A stretch of 64,000 nt of DNA. It comes from Elusimicrobiota bacterium (GTDB lineage: Bacteria > Elusimicrobiota > Elusimicrobia > 2-02-FULL-39-32). The notes beneath the pieces were generated by a model. It saw only the letters and a program-made list of their open reading frames with translations. It was not told the origin of the DNA and ran no database searches. The DNA lies in contig JACPBF010000001.1 in the NCBI GenBank assembly GCA_016180425.1, forward strand, positions 202,744 to 266,743, in the 5' to 3' direction. How positions within the stretch are numbered: position 1 is the first letter of the stretch; every line of letters starts with the position of its first letter. Positions 52,991 to 61,863 of the stretch are shown here, one piece after another. The position numbers and the translations under genes are program-made.

Positions 52991-53455
52991 ATGAAACAAC
53001 GCACCTGCGTTTTAATTAAACCAGACGGCATAGAAAAAAAAGTAATAGGCCAAATTTTAACTAGATTTGAAGATCAAGGATTTCAACTGCTGGGCATGAA
53101 AATGGTTCCAGTAAATCAGGAAAAATTAGAAAATTTTTACTCAGAACATAAAGGCAAAACTTTCTATGACCATTTTTTGAATTTTATGCTTTCAGGTCCC
53201 ATTGTCGCCACTGTCTGGGAGGGAGAAGATATTATTCTTCGTTCCCGCCAAATCATAGGCGCAACCAACTCCCAAGAAGCGGAAATTGGATCTTTAAGAA
53301 ATCTCTACGGAACAGATAATAGAAAAAATCTTGTGCATGGTTCTGATTCCTCTATTTCTGCGGAAAGAGAAATTAAAATCATGTTTAAGGAATCAGAACT
53401 CTGCTTAAATAATTCATTAGATTTAAATGAACCAAGACAAACAAAAGTACCCTAA
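52991..53455 (+). CDS. ndk: nucleoside diphosphate kinase
   Basis: Ndk balances nucleoside triphosphates by phosphotransfer through a histidine. The 154-residue protein shows QRTCVLIKPDGIEKKVIG, the FYSEHKGKTFYDHFLNFM stretch, GPIVATVWEG and the active-site NLVHGSDS. The C-terminus (about 140-154) extends a little past the usual end. It precedes rpmF by 30 bases and probably shares its operon. Confidence 0.94.
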   Translation: MKQRTCVLIKPDGIEKKVIGQILTRFEDQGFQLLGMKMVPVNQEKLENFYSEHKGKTFYDHFLNFMLSGPIVATVWEGEDIILRSRQIIGATNSQEAEIGSLRNLYGTDNRKNLVHGSDSSISAEREIKIMFKESELCLNNSLDLNEPRQTKVP

Positions 53456-53485
53456 TTTGGTACATTCTGTTGAAGGAGTAAACTA

Positions 53486-53701
53486 ATGGCAAACCCTAAG
53501 AAAAAACATACCAGAATGAGGAGGGACATGCGCCGGGCCTCTAATTGGAAAATAGAACATCTGCACCTTTCAAAATGTTCTCACTGCGGCGCTGCAAATA
53601 TTTCGCATCGCGTTTGTCCTGAATGCGGCTTTTACAATGGTGAATTAATCCTGCCAAGAAAAATAAAAGAAAAGAAAAAAGAGGGAGAGGGTGGATCTTA
53701 A
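53486..53701 (+). CDS. rpmF: 50S ribosomal protein L32
   Basis: The 71-residue protein begins MANPKKKHTRMRRDMRRASNW and has two CxxC pairs (CSHCGAANISHRVCPECG) that bind zinc. The usual L32 is about 57 residues; here a charged tail EKKKEGEGGS is added. A GAAGGAG ribosome-binding site lies seven bases before the ATG. rpmF leading into plsX-fabH is a widely conserved order that ties ribosome and membrane synthesis. Confidence 0.95.
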   Translation: MANPKKKHTRMRRDMRRASNWKIEHLHLSKCSHCGAANISHRVCPECGFYNGELILPRKIKEKKKEGEGGS

Positions 53702-53715
53702 AAAACTGCCAGCCA

Positions 53716-54807
53716 ATGAAAATTGCAATTGACGCAATGGGGGGAGATTACGCCCCTCAAAAAATTGTGGAAGGCGCTGTCTGGGCCGCAAAAGAACTAA
53801 AAATTCCCATTGTTTTAGTGGGGGACAAAGGAAAAATATCTGAAGAACTAAAAAAGTATAATATAGAAGGGCTCCCGCTTTCTATACATCACGCTTCTCA
53901 AGTGATTGAGATGCATGAATCCCCAAGCAAAGCCAGCCGCTCTAAACAAGATGCAAGCATTGTTGTGGCTACTAAACTCCTTGCGGATGGCAAGGTGGAC
54001 GCGCTTGTTTCCGCGGGTAATTCAGGGGCTGTGATGACCTCTGCCTTAAGATATTTGGGAAGATTACATGGAATTTATAGGCCAGCGATCGCAACCTTAA
54101 TTCCTACTCAAAAAGGGCATTGCGTGGTGGCGGATGCAGGAGCCAACTCTGACTGCAAGCCTGAATATCTTTTTCAATTCGCAATCATGGCAAAAATCGT
54201 AGCTGAAAAAATATTAGCGATTCAGGATCCTAAAGTAGGACTTCTCTCCATTGGCGAAGAAAAAGAAAAAGGCAATCACCTAACCAAACATACTTATCCA
54301 TTGCTAGAATCTTTTAAAAATTTTCAATTTATAGGCAATGTGGAAGGGCGGGATATCCCAAGAGGAAAAGCGGATGTTGTGGTTTGCGATGGTTTTGTAG
54401 GCAATGTGATATTAAAAATAATGGAAGGCACTGGGGATGTAATGGGAAAAATGATAAAAGCGGAGATTGGGGCAAGTCTTTTGGCAAAAATAGGCTATTT
54501 TTTTATTAGCCCCGCATTTAAAAAATTTAGAAAAAAAGTGGATTACGCGGAATATGGAGGAGCTCCTCTTTTAGGAGTAAAAGGGATTTGCATTATAGCC
54601 CATGGCAAATCCAGCGCTAAAGCGATTAAGAATGCGGTCAGAGAAGCGTCTTTATTCGCTTCCAAAAAAGTGAACCTTGAAATCACTCAAAAAATTAAGG
54701 AAGCAAACCTTCACTCCTCATTTCAGCCAGAAGGAAATCAAAATGCCGCCAAATTTGAAAATGAAAATAACCATAACAGCCCCGCCTTCTCTGCAAAAAG
54801 CATATAA
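53716..54807 (+). CDS. plsX: phosphate acyltransferase PlsX
   Basis: PlsX makes acyl-phosphate from acyl-ACP for phospholipid synthesis by PlsY/PlsC. The 363-residue protein has IAIDAMGGDYAPQKIVEGA, SKASRSKQDASI, VSAGNSGAVMTSAL, VADAGANSDCKPEYLFQFA, LLSIGEEKEKGNHLTK and YGGAPLLGVKGICIIAHGKS, all family marks. The C-terminal 30 residues are low-complexity (rich in Asn, Glu and Lys) and extend the usual length of about 335. It lies between rpmF and fabH. Confidence 0.95.
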   Translation: MKIAIDAMGGDYAPQKIVEGAVWAAKELKIPIVLVGDKGKISEELKKYNIEGLPLSIHHASQVIEMHESPSKASRSKQDASIVVATKLLADGKVDALVSAGNSGAVMTSALRYLGRLHGIYRPAIATLIPTQKGHCVVADAGANSDCKPEYLFQFAIMAKIVAEKILAIQDPKVGLLSIGEEKEKGNHLTKHTYPLLESFKNFQFIGNVEGRDIPRGKADVVVCDGFVGNVILKIMEGTGDVMGKMIKAEIGASLLAKIGYFFISPAFKKFRKKVDYAEYGGAPLLGVKGICIIAHGKSSAKAIKNAVREASLFASKKVNLEITQKIKEANLHSSFQPEGNQNAAKFENENNHNSPAFSAKSI

Positions 54808-54842
54808 AGTTCTTCACTCTCATTAACCTTCAATAAAAAATT

Positions 54843-55832
54843 ATGTACCCCAAAAAACGAGCTCGAATCATAGGAACTGGCAAGTGCATGCCTGAAACTG
54901 TTTTAACTAACCAAGATTTGGAAAAAATGGTAAATACAACGGATGAATGGATCAAAAGCAGAACTGGAATAAAAGAAAGAAGAATAGCTGCTAAAGAAGA
55001 ATCCACCTCAGACCTTGCCATTCAAGCGGCAAGAGATGCTCTAGAAAACGCGCATATAAAAGCTGAAGAACTAGACGCTATACTTGTATGCACCTGCACT
55101 CCTGACATGTTCTTTCCCTCTGTAGGCTGCATCCTGCAAGCAGCTCTGGGAGCAAAAAAAGCCTGGGCCATGGATCTATCCGCAGCCTGTTCTGGTTTTA
55201 TTTATGGTCTGGCCACTGCTAAAAGTTTTATAGAATCCGGATCCGCGAATAAAATTTTGTTGATTGGGGTAGATACTCTCTCTAAACTAACTGATTGGCA
55301 AGACCGCTCAACCTGCGTTTTATTTGGGGATGGAGCTGGAGCCTGCGTGCTTTCCAGTGAAACAGGAAAATCTGGCATTCTTTCCGTATTTCTTGGAGCA
55401 GACGGCAGCAATACGGAAATTTTAAAAGTCCCTGCCGGAGGCTCTCGCATGCCCATTGATCAAAATGCGCTAAACCAAAAATTAAACACCATTAAGATGG
55501 ATGGACCTGAGGTCTATAAACTTGCTGTAACAAAAATGGTGGAAGCTGCCAAAGCTGCGTTACGATTAGCGGATAAAAAATCTACAGATCTAAAACTGAT
55601 TATACCGCACCAGGCTAATTTACGCATTATTGAATCTGTGGCGAAAAGGCTTGAGTTAAAAGAAGATGTTGTATTTGTCAATGTTCAAAAATATGGGAAC
55701 ATGTCCGCGGCAACTACTATTGTGGCTTTGGATGAAGCGCAAAAAGAAGGAAGAATTAAACAGGGCGAACTACTTGAACTTGTGGCTTTTGGCGCTGGCC
55801 TTACCTGGGGCGCGGCTGTGATTCAGTGGTAG
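54843..55832 (+). CDS. fabH: 3-oxoacyl-ACP synthase III (FabH)
   Basis: FabH condenses acetyl-CoA with malonyl-ACP to start fatty acid synthesis. The 329-residue thiolase-fold protein has the active Cys116 in DLSAACSGFIYGL, the His in IIPHQANLRI and the Asn in VQKYGNMSAA. The opening ARIIGTGKCMPETVLTN and the loop NTTDEWIKSRTGIKERR are typical. Its stop lies eight bases before the fabD ATG. Confidence 0.95.
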   Translation: MYPKKRARIIGTGKCMPETVLTNQDLEKMVNTTDEWIKSRTGIKERRIAAKEESTSDLAIQAARDALENAHIKAEELDAILVCTCTPDMFFPSVGCILQAALGAKKAWAMDLSAACSGFIYGLATAKSFIESGSANKILLIGVDTLSKLTDWQDRSTCVLFGDGAGACVLSSETGKSGILSVFLGADGSNTEILKVPAGGSRMPIDQNALNQKLNTIKMDGPEVYKLAVTKMVEAAKAALRLADKKSTDLKLIIPHQANLRIIESVAKRLELKEDVVFVNVQKYGNMSAATTIVALDEAQKEGRIKQGELLELVAFGAGLTWGAAVIQW

Positions 55833-55840
55833 AAGAGCAT

Positions 55841-56818
55841 ATGAAAATCGCATTCCTCTTTCCAGGGCAAGGTTCTCAAGTTCCGGGAATGGGGAAATCT
55901 CTCTATGAAGCCTACCCTCAAATTAAAGAGCGCTTTGAAGAAGCGAACCAAATTTTAGGATTTGACATTAAAAGTAAAATATTTTTTGGAACTGAAGCTG
56001 AATTAAAAGAAACCAAAGTAACCCAACCTGCGATTTTCATTGTGAGCTCTGCGATTTTTCAACTTATTTCCATGCTTCATCCCTCTTTGATTAAACAATG
56101 TTGCTATCTGGCAGGACATAGCCTTGGAGAATATTCAGCGCTCTATGCAGCCGGAGCCTTTGATTTTCAAACTGCTTTAAAATTAGTAGAATATCGAAGT
56201 TTATTTATGCAGGAGTCCTGTGAAAAATTTTCCGGAACCATGGCAGCGATCCTTGGCATAGAAAAATCTGAACTGCAAAAATTGTGCGAGGAGTGCCAGG
56301 ATGCGCAAAACCCATGCGAGATGGTTAATTTTAACGCTCCCGGACAAATTGTAGTCGCAGGCGGAAAAAATGCGATTCAAAGCCTGCTAGAAAAAGTAAA
56401 AATGTTTCCAAACGCAAAAGGAATAGGGTTAAATGTCTCCGGCGCTTTTCATTCCAGCTTAATGAATGAAGCTGCTTATAAAATGAAAGAGGTTTTGTCC
56501 AAAAGTCAGATTCAGGATCTTAAAACAGCTGTGATAACAAATTGTGATGCTTTGGCGGCCAGGACAGGGAAAGAGGTAAAAGAAAAACTAGCTCAACAAA
56601 TAAACCATCCGGTTTTATGGCAGGATACAATAGAAAAAATGATTGAGGAAGGGGTAGAACTTTTCATTGAAATTGGTCCGGGTAAAGTGCTAACTGGCCT
56701 ATTGAGAAAAATAAATAGAAAAAAATCTGTTTTAAATGTGGATGATACTCTTAGTTTAAAAAATCTATTAGAAAAACAATGCGCAACATTTTGGGGGAAA
56801 AATGAAACTAAAAGATAA
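55841..56818 (+). CDS. fabD: malonyl-CoA:ACP transacylase
   Basis: FabD loads malonate on ACP. The protein has AFLFPGQGSQVPGMGKSLY, the nucleophile in AGHSLGEYSALYAAGA, the conserved MVNFNAPGQIVVAGG and GVELFIEIGPGKVLTGLL. The frame extends to a GTG at 55826, but that lies within the fabH end and lacks a ribosome-binding site. The ATG at 55841, 15 bases on, starts right at the conserved KIAFLFPGQGSQ, giving 325 residues. Its 3' end overlaps fabG by 17 bases. Confidence 0.94.
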   Translation: MKIAFLFPGQGSQVPGMGKSLYEAYPQIKERFEEANQILGFDIKSKIFFGTEAELKETKVTQPAIFIVSSAIFQLISMLHPSLIKQCCYLAGHSLGEYSALYAAGAFDFQTALKLVEYRSLFMQESCEKFSGTMAAILGIEKSELQKLCEECQDAQNPCEMVNFNAPGQIVVAGGKNAIQSLLEKVKMFPNAKGIGLNVSGAFHSSLMNEAAYKMKEVLSKSQIQDLKTAVITNCDALAARTGKEVKEKLAQQINHPVLWQDTIEKMIEEGVELFIEIGPGKVLTGLLRKINRKKSVLNVDDTLSLKNLLEKQCATFWGKNETKR

Positions 56819-57545
56819 AGTAGCGATTGTGACTGGCGGAGCCCAGGGAATTGGGTATTCAATCTCTAAGATATTGGCGGCAGAAGGCGCGCATCTTGTT
56901 CTCTGCGATGTGGTTGAGGAATTACTAAAAAATAAAACAGAAGAGCTGGCAAACCAATTTAAAGTTGAGGCTCTTGGCATAAAAGTGGATGTCACTAAGA
57001 GTCTGGAATGCGAAGAAATGGTTGCCAAAACTCTTGACAAATTTCAACGAATTGATATATTAGTGAACAATGCTGGAATCACAAAGGACAATTTAGTGAT
57101 TCGCATGTCGGAAACAGAGTGGGACGCAGTGCTGGCTGTAAACTTAAAAGGCGCGTTCAATTGCATAAAAGCAGCAGCCCGTCCCATGATGAAACAAAGA
57201 TCTGGGCGCATTATAAACATCTGCTCCATTGTTGGGTTAATGGGCAATGCCGGCCAAGCAAATTATTCCGCATCTAAAGGCGGCCTGATTGCAATGACAA
57301 AGAGCTGTGCTAGAGAATTTGCATCCAGAAATGTGCTAGTTAACGCAGTTGCCCCAGGTTTTATTAAAACCCGAATGACAGAGGTACTTTCAGAAGAACA
57401 GAAGCAAAAACTCTCTTCCCTTATCCCTCTCACTCGTCTCGGTGAACCTGAAGATGTTGCAAAAAGCGTCTTATTTTTAGCATCAGAGGATTCTTCCTAC
57501 ATTACAGGACAGGTCATTTCTGTAAATGGCGGAATGTACATGTAA
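56802..57545 (+). CDS. fabG: 3-oxoacyl-ACP reductase FabG
   Basis: This 247-residue SDR enzyme reduces 3-oxoacyl-ACP with NADPH. It has VAIVTGGAQGIGYSISKILA, the NNAG motif in DILVNNAGITKD, the catalytic Ser in NICSIVGLMGNAG and YSASKGG, and the typical tail SYITGQVISVNGGMYM. The GGGGGA element before the ATG is a ribosome-binding site. Placement between fabD and acpP is the standard bacterial order. Confidence 0.95.
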   Translation: MKLKDKVAIVTGGAQGIGYSISKILAAEGAHLVLCDVVEELLKNKTEELANQFKVEALGIKVDVTKSLECEEMVAKTLDKFQRIDILVNNAGITKDNLVIRMSETEWDAVLAVNLKGAFNCIKAAARPMMKQRSGRIINICSIVGLMGNAGQANYSASKGGLIAMTKSCAREFASRNVLVNAVAPGFIKTRMTEVLSEEQKQKLSSLIPLTRLGEPEDVAKSVLFLASEDSSYITGQVISVNGGMYM

Positions 57546-57585
57546 GTTGAAAACTCTAAAAGCATGAACAAACAGGAGGTTAATC

Positions 57586-57825
57586 ATGGCTGATGAAATT
57601 GAAGGCAAGGTAAAAGAAATCATTGTGGAGAATCTAGGAGTGGATGCTGGAACCGTAACCCCGCAAGCATCCTTTGTGAATGATTTAGGCGCGGATTCTT
57701 TGGATACCGTAGAGCTGGTCATGGCTTTAGAAGAGGAATTCGACATTGAAATTCCTGATGAAGAGGCTGAAAAAATTCAAACAGTTGGACAGGCCATTGA
57801 CTATATTAAAGCTCACAAAAAATAA
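57586..57825 (+). CDS. acpP: acyl carrier protein
   Basis: The 79-residue acidic helical protein carries the phosphopantetheine site in [19 protein letters not shown]. It feeds every fatty acid and lipid A acyltransferase in the window (FabZ, LpxA, LpxD, PlsX). A strong AGGAGGT lies six bases before the ATG, consistent with high expression. It sits between fabG and fabF. Confidence 0.97.
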   Translation: MADEIEGKVKEIIVENLGVDAGTVTPQASFVNDLGADSLDTVELVMALEEEFDIEIPDEEAEKIQTVGQAIDYIKAHKK

Positions 57826-57850
57826 GTCTTAAGCAGGGTTGTATTTTTGA

Positions 57851-59095
57851 ATGGAAAAAATTGTTATTACAGGTTTAGGCATTGTTAGTCCCATCGGGAT
57901 TGGAATAGAGGCATTTTGGAAGAGTTGTGTAGAAGGTAAGCCCGGAATATCCAAGATCAGCTCCTGGGATGTATCTCAATACCCTTGCAGAATCGCGGGC
58001 GAAATAAAAGATTTTCATCCGGAACAATTCATTGAGAAGAAAAAAATAAAACGGATGGATCGTTTCACTCAATTCGCAATGGCAGCGGCTAAAATGGCGC
58101 TTCAAGATTCTGGCCTAAACTTAAACCAAGAAAATCCAGAAAAAATCGGCGTGATTGTGGGCAGCGGCATTGGCGGGCTGCAAACCATTGAAGAGGAATT
58201 TACTGTTCTCCAAAAAAAAGGAGCCAGACGCGTCTCTCCTTTTCTAATCCCTAAACTCATCTCCAACATGGCTTCGGGTGAAATTTCAATCGCCTATGGA
58301 TTTGCTGGGCCTAATTATGCTGTTTCCTCAGCCTGCGCCACGGCAAATAACGCCATAGGAGAAGCCTTAAGGCATTTACGCTATGGAGATGCGGAAATCA
58401 TGGTCTCTGGCGGCACTGAAGCTGCCATTACCCAGCTTGGGCTTTCCGGATTTTCTCAGGCAGGCGCATTAGCGGAATCTTTTAATGAAAACCCGGAAAA
58501 AGCGAGCAGGCCTTTTGAAAAAAATCGGGAAGGTTTTGTCATGGGAGAAGGAGCAGGGATTGTGATCTTAGAAACAGAATCTCATGCAAAAAAAAGAGGG
58601 GCAAGGATCCTTGCAGAGCTGGCAGGATATGGCCTTACAGATGATGCCTACCATATTACTTCACCCTCGCCTGAAGGAAAATCTCAAACTAAAGCTGTGC
58701 AAAATGCCCTGAAGGACGCTCAGGTATCGCTAGAAGATGTAAACTACATTAATGCTCATGGAACCTCAACCCAGATGAACGACAAAATAGAAACTATCAT
58801 CATAAAATCAGTTTTTGGAGAGAGAGCTAAGAAAATTCCAATCTCCTCTACCAAATCCATGACTGGTCATCTCTTAGGAGCTGCTGGGGGAGTAGAGCTC
58901 ATTGCCTGTGTCTCTTCTATCCTGAATGGCGTGGTTCACCCAACTATTAACTATGAAACCCCGGACCCAGACTGCGATTTAGACTATGTCCCTAACACTG
59001 CCAGGGAATTAAAAGTAACCTGCGCTGTATCAAACTCTTTTGGGTTTGGAGGTCATAACGCTGTTTTAGTTGTAAAAGCCTATAATGGAAAATAG
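57851..59095 (+). CDS. fabF: 3-oxoacyl-ACP synthase II (FabF)
   Basis: FabF elongates acyl-ACP with malonyl-ACP. The 414-residue protein has the active cysteine in VSSACATANNAIGEALR, the two histidines in NAHGTSTQMND and STKSMTGHLLGAAG, and the phenylalanine gate in SNSFGFGGHNAVLV. The opening KIVITGLGIVSPIGIG is typical. It ends overlapping rnc by 11 bases. Confidence 0.96.
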   Translation: MEKIVITGLGIVSPIGIGIEAFWKSCVEGKPGISKISSWDVSQYPCRIAGEIKDFHPEQFIEKKKIKRMDRFTQFAMAAAKMALQDSGLNLNQENPEKIGVIVGSGIGGLQTIEEEFTVLQKKGARRVSPFLIPKLISNMASGEISIAYGFAGPNYAVSSACATANNAIGEALRHLRYGDAEIMVSGGTEAAITQLGLSGFSQAGALAESFNENPEKASRPFEKNREGFVMGEGAGIVILETESHAKKRGARILAELAGYGLTDDAYHITSPSPEGKSQTKAVQNALKDAQVSLEDVNYINAHGTSTQMNDKIETIIIKSVFGERAKKIPISSTKSMTGHLLGAAGGVELIACVSSILNGVVHPTINYETPDPDCDLDYVPNTARELKVTCAVSNSFGFGGHNAVLVVKAYNGK

Positions 59096-59774
59096 CTGCG
59101 ATTTGGAATCTTTAGAAAAAAAAATAAAAATAAAATTCAAAAACAAAAAATTCTTAGAACAAGCTTTAACTCATAAATCATACGGCATGACTCATCCAGG
59201 CATAGATTTTAACGAAAGACTTGAATTTTTAGGGGATAGTGTTTTAAACACGGCTGTCACGGACTTTCTTTATAAAAGGTTCCCAAATGAAGATGAGGGA
59301 AAACTTTCTAAATACAAATCTCTGCTGGTGTCAAAACCTTCGCTCTTTCGCTGGGCTAAAGATTTTAAAATCGGAGCTTATCTAAAACTTTCCGAAAACG
59401 AGCTGCTTACAGGAGGAAGAGAAAGAGAGACGATCCTGGCAGACGCCTTGGAAGCTGTGATTGGCGCGATCTACTTAGACCAAGGGTTTGAAAAGGCAAG
59501 CGCTCTGGTTAAAGAAAAATGCGCGGAAAAAAAAAGAATCATACAAACAGACTATAAGAGTAAGCTCCAAGAAATCATTCAAAAAAAACATAAAATACCG
59601 CCCACCTATTCTCTTTTAAAAGAAACTGGCCCTGATCATGAAAAAATTTTCCAAATTGACGTGCGCATTAAAAAGAAAAAACTCGGGGTTGGCCAAGGCA
59701 GATCTAAAAAAGAAGCGGAACAATCTGCCGCGCATGACGCTTTAAAAAAAATAAAAAATGGGGGAGCCCATTAA
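59085..59774 (+). CDS. rnc: ribonuclease III
   Basis: The 229-residue enzyme cuts double-stranded RNA in rRNA and mRNA processing. The catalytic signature NERLEFLGDSVLNTAVTDFL and the second acidic cluster in ADALEAVIGAIYLDQGF define the endonuclease domain (about 1-150). A double-stranded RNA-binding domain follows (about 155-225, YKSKLQEIIQKKHKIPPTY). Position after fabF is common in bacteria. Confidence 0.95.
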   Translation: MENSCDLESLEKKIKIKFKNKKFLEQALTHKSYGMTHPGIDFNERLEFLGDSVLNTAVTDFLYKRFPNEDEGKLSKYKSLLVSKPSLFRWAKDFKIGAYLKLSENELLTGGRERETILADALEAVIGAIYLDQGFEKASALVKEKCAEKKRIIQTDYKSKLQEIIQKKHKIPPTYSLLKETGPDHEKIFQIDVRIKKKKLGVGQGRSKKEAEQSAAHDALKKIKNGGAH

Positions 59775-59823
59775 AGTTGCGCAAAATTTTTGTAAATGAA
59801 AGTTTGAAGGAGGGAACAAGATT

Positions 59824-61047
59824 GTGAACTATTTTTTAACTGAAGAACAACAAGCGATCGTTGATATTTCCCGGGAGATCGCTCAAAAAAAGATCAAGCC
59901 GGTTCGGGAACATTATGACGTAACTGAAGAATACCCTTGGCCGATTGTGGAAGAATTAAGAAAAGCGGATCTTTTTGGAGTCTATTTTCATCCCAATTAT
60001 GGAGGATTGGGCGGTGGGGGAATGGAACTCTGTTTAGTGATGGAAGAAATATCCAAAGCTTGCGCCGGAATTGCCCTTAGCATTGCATGCACGGCTCTCT
60101 GCGCTTTCCCTATCATCCTTTTTGGAACTCCGGAGCAAAAAAAAAGATACTTGCCGGATCTTGCCTCTGGAAAAAGATTGGGAGCATTTACTATCACAGA
60201 ACCAGAAGCCGGGTCAGACGCTACAGCTACCCGCTGCACTGCTAAAAAAGACGGGGATTTCTATATCCTGAATGGAACAAAAAATTTCTGTTCCAATGGC
60301 AATGCAGCTGAAATTTATACCTTATTCGCTTCTACTAATTTAAAACGGGGAGCAAGAGGAATTTCTGCCTTTATAGTAGAAAAAGGAACTCATGGATTTA
60401 GCATGGGCAAAAAAGAGGTAAAAATGGGGATCCGCGCCAGTCCCACTTATGAACTTAATTTTGACAATTGTAAAATTTCCAAAGATAACCTTTTAGGCGG
60501 AGAAGGACATGGTTTAAGCGTTGCTCAAGGAACTTTTGATATTTCAAGACCTGGAGTCGCAGCTCAAGCCTTAGGGATTGCTCAAGGCGCGCTGGATGAA
60601 ACCTTGGCTTACGCTAAAATGAGAAAACAGTTTGGACAATCCGTATTATCCTTCCAATCTTCCCAGCACATGGCAGCAGACATGGCTACCCAGATTGAGG
60701 CAGCCAGAGCCTTGCTTTATACTGTAACCAAAGCCATGGATCATGAACTCTTGCAAGCTGTGGAGAAAAGCGAAAAATCCGGAAAAGCTGTTTATGATGA
60801 ATTAAAACAGATAGCCTCCCGGCGCTGGACAAAATATTCTGCCATGGTTAAACTCTACTGTTCAGACGTAGCGATGAAAGTGACTACAGACGCTGTTCAG
60901 CTTTGCGGCGGGATTGGGTACATGAGAGATTTTCCTGTGGAAAAATTTATGAGGGACGCTAAAATTACGCAAATTTATGAAGGCACTAACCAAATTCAAA
61001 GAAATGAAATTGGTTATGCTTTGATTAAAGAGCTCTCCCAAAAATAA
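59824..61047 (+). CDS. acyl-CoA dehydrogenase, short-chain/butyryl-CoA type
   Basis: The 407-residue flavoprotein has the family blocks: LTEEQQAIVDISREIA, TEPEAGSDATATRCTA, NGTKNFCSNGN, LAYAKMRKQFGQSVLSFQSSQ and the C-terminal QLCGGIGYMRDFPVEKFMRDAKITQIYEGTNQIQ, with the catalytic glutamate in YEGT. Such enzymes oxidise acyl-CoA or, as part of a bifurcating Bcd-Etf complex, reduce crotonyl-CoA. A GTG start is preceded by AAGGAGG. It is followed by etfB and etfA, so the three probably form one complex. Confidence 0.92.
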   Translation: MNYFLTEEQQAIVDISREIAQKKIKPVREHYDVTEEYPWPIVEELRKADLFGVYFHPNYGGLGGGGMELCLVMEEISKACAGIALSIACTALCAFPIILFGTPEQKKRYLPDLASGKRLGAFTITEPEAGSDATATRCTAKKDGDFYILNGTKNFCSNGNAAEIYTLFASTNLKRGARGISAFIVEKGTHGFSMGKKEVKMGIRASPTYELNFDNCKISKDNLLGGEGHGLSVAQGTFDISRPGVAAQALGIAQGALDETLAYAKMRKQFGQSVLSFQSSQHMAADMATQIEAARALLYTVTKAMDHELLQAVEKSEKSGKAVYDELKQIASRRWTKYSAMVKLYCSDVAMKVTTDAVQLCGGIGYMRDFPVEKFMRDAKITQIYEGTNQIQRNEIGYALIKELSQK

Positions 61048-61052
61048 TCTTT

Positions 61053-61859
61053 ATGCACATTGTTATTTGTATCAAACAAACTCCAGCAACTTCTAACGTA
61101 CAGATAGACCCCAAAACTGGAACGTTAAAAAGAGAGGGAATGGCAGCAGCCATCAATCCCTTTGATGAATACGCGATTGAAGAAGGGGTACGCATCAAAG
61201 AAAGGGTTCCAAATACAACAGTTTCAGTCATTACCATGGGACCTCCGCAAGCAGAAGAAGCATTAAGAGATGCGATTTCCAGAGGCGCTGACCTTGGGTT
61301 TCATCTATGCGATAGAGCCTTTGCTGGAGCAGACACATACGCCACTTCTTATGCTTTGCAAATGGGGATCCGCAAAATAGAAAAAGAAACTGGTAAAAAA
61401 ATTAGTTTAATCATTTGTGGTAAACAAACTAACGATGGAGACACAGGCCATGTAGGGCCTGGAGTTGCAGCTTGGCTGGATTTTCCCAATGTGGCCTATG
61501 TAAAAAAAGTGGAAGAGGTTTCAGAAAATTCCATCCGAGTATGGAGAATGATGGAAGATGGCACGGATATTATTGAAATGCCCCTCCCTGCTCTCATTGC
61601 TGTGGTCAAAGAAATTAATGAGCCAAGGGTCCCTTCTTTAAGAGGGAAAATGGCAGCTAAAAAAGCAGTGATTCCCCGCTGGACAGCTCAAGATATTGAA
61701 GCGGATAAAACTAAAATTGGTTTGGGAGGCTCGCCAACCATTGTGGCTTCCAGTTTTAACCCTCCTCCTAGAACCGGAGGGGTTAAGATTGAGGGAACAA
61801 CCCCTGAAGAAAAAGCGAAAAATTTAGTGGCTAAGCTATTAGAGATGAAATTATTATAA
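61053..61859 (+). CDS. etfB: electron transfer flavoprotein beta subunit
   Basis: The 268-residue protein has HIVICIKQTPATSNVQIDP, NPFDEYAIEEGVRIKE, TVSVITMGPPQAEEALRDA and CGKQTNDGDTGHVGP. The DGDTxxVGP form, in contrast to the DDDxxQTG form of mitochondrial EtfB, is shared with bifurcating EtfB proteins. Its start is six bases after the acyl-CoA dehydrogenase stop and it ends four bases before etfA. Confidence 0.93.
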   Translation: MHIVICIKQTPATSNVQIDPKTGTLKREGMAAAINPFDEYAIEEGVRIKERVPNTTVSVITMGPPQAEEALRDAISRGADLGFHLCDRAFAGADTYATSYALQMGIRKIEKETGKKISLIICGKQTNDGDTGHVGPGVAAWLDFPNVAYVKKVEEVSENSIRVWRMMEDGTDIIEMPLPALIAVVKEINEPRVPSLRGKMAAKKAVIPRWTAQDIEADKTKIGLGGSPTIVASSFNPPPRTGGVKIEGTTPEEKAKNLVAKLLEMKLL

Positions 61860-61863
61860 AACT

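Noticed and set aside
55826-55840. GTG start for fabD inside fabH
   Set aside because: The ATG at 55841 begins directly at the conserved N-terminus and is the better start.
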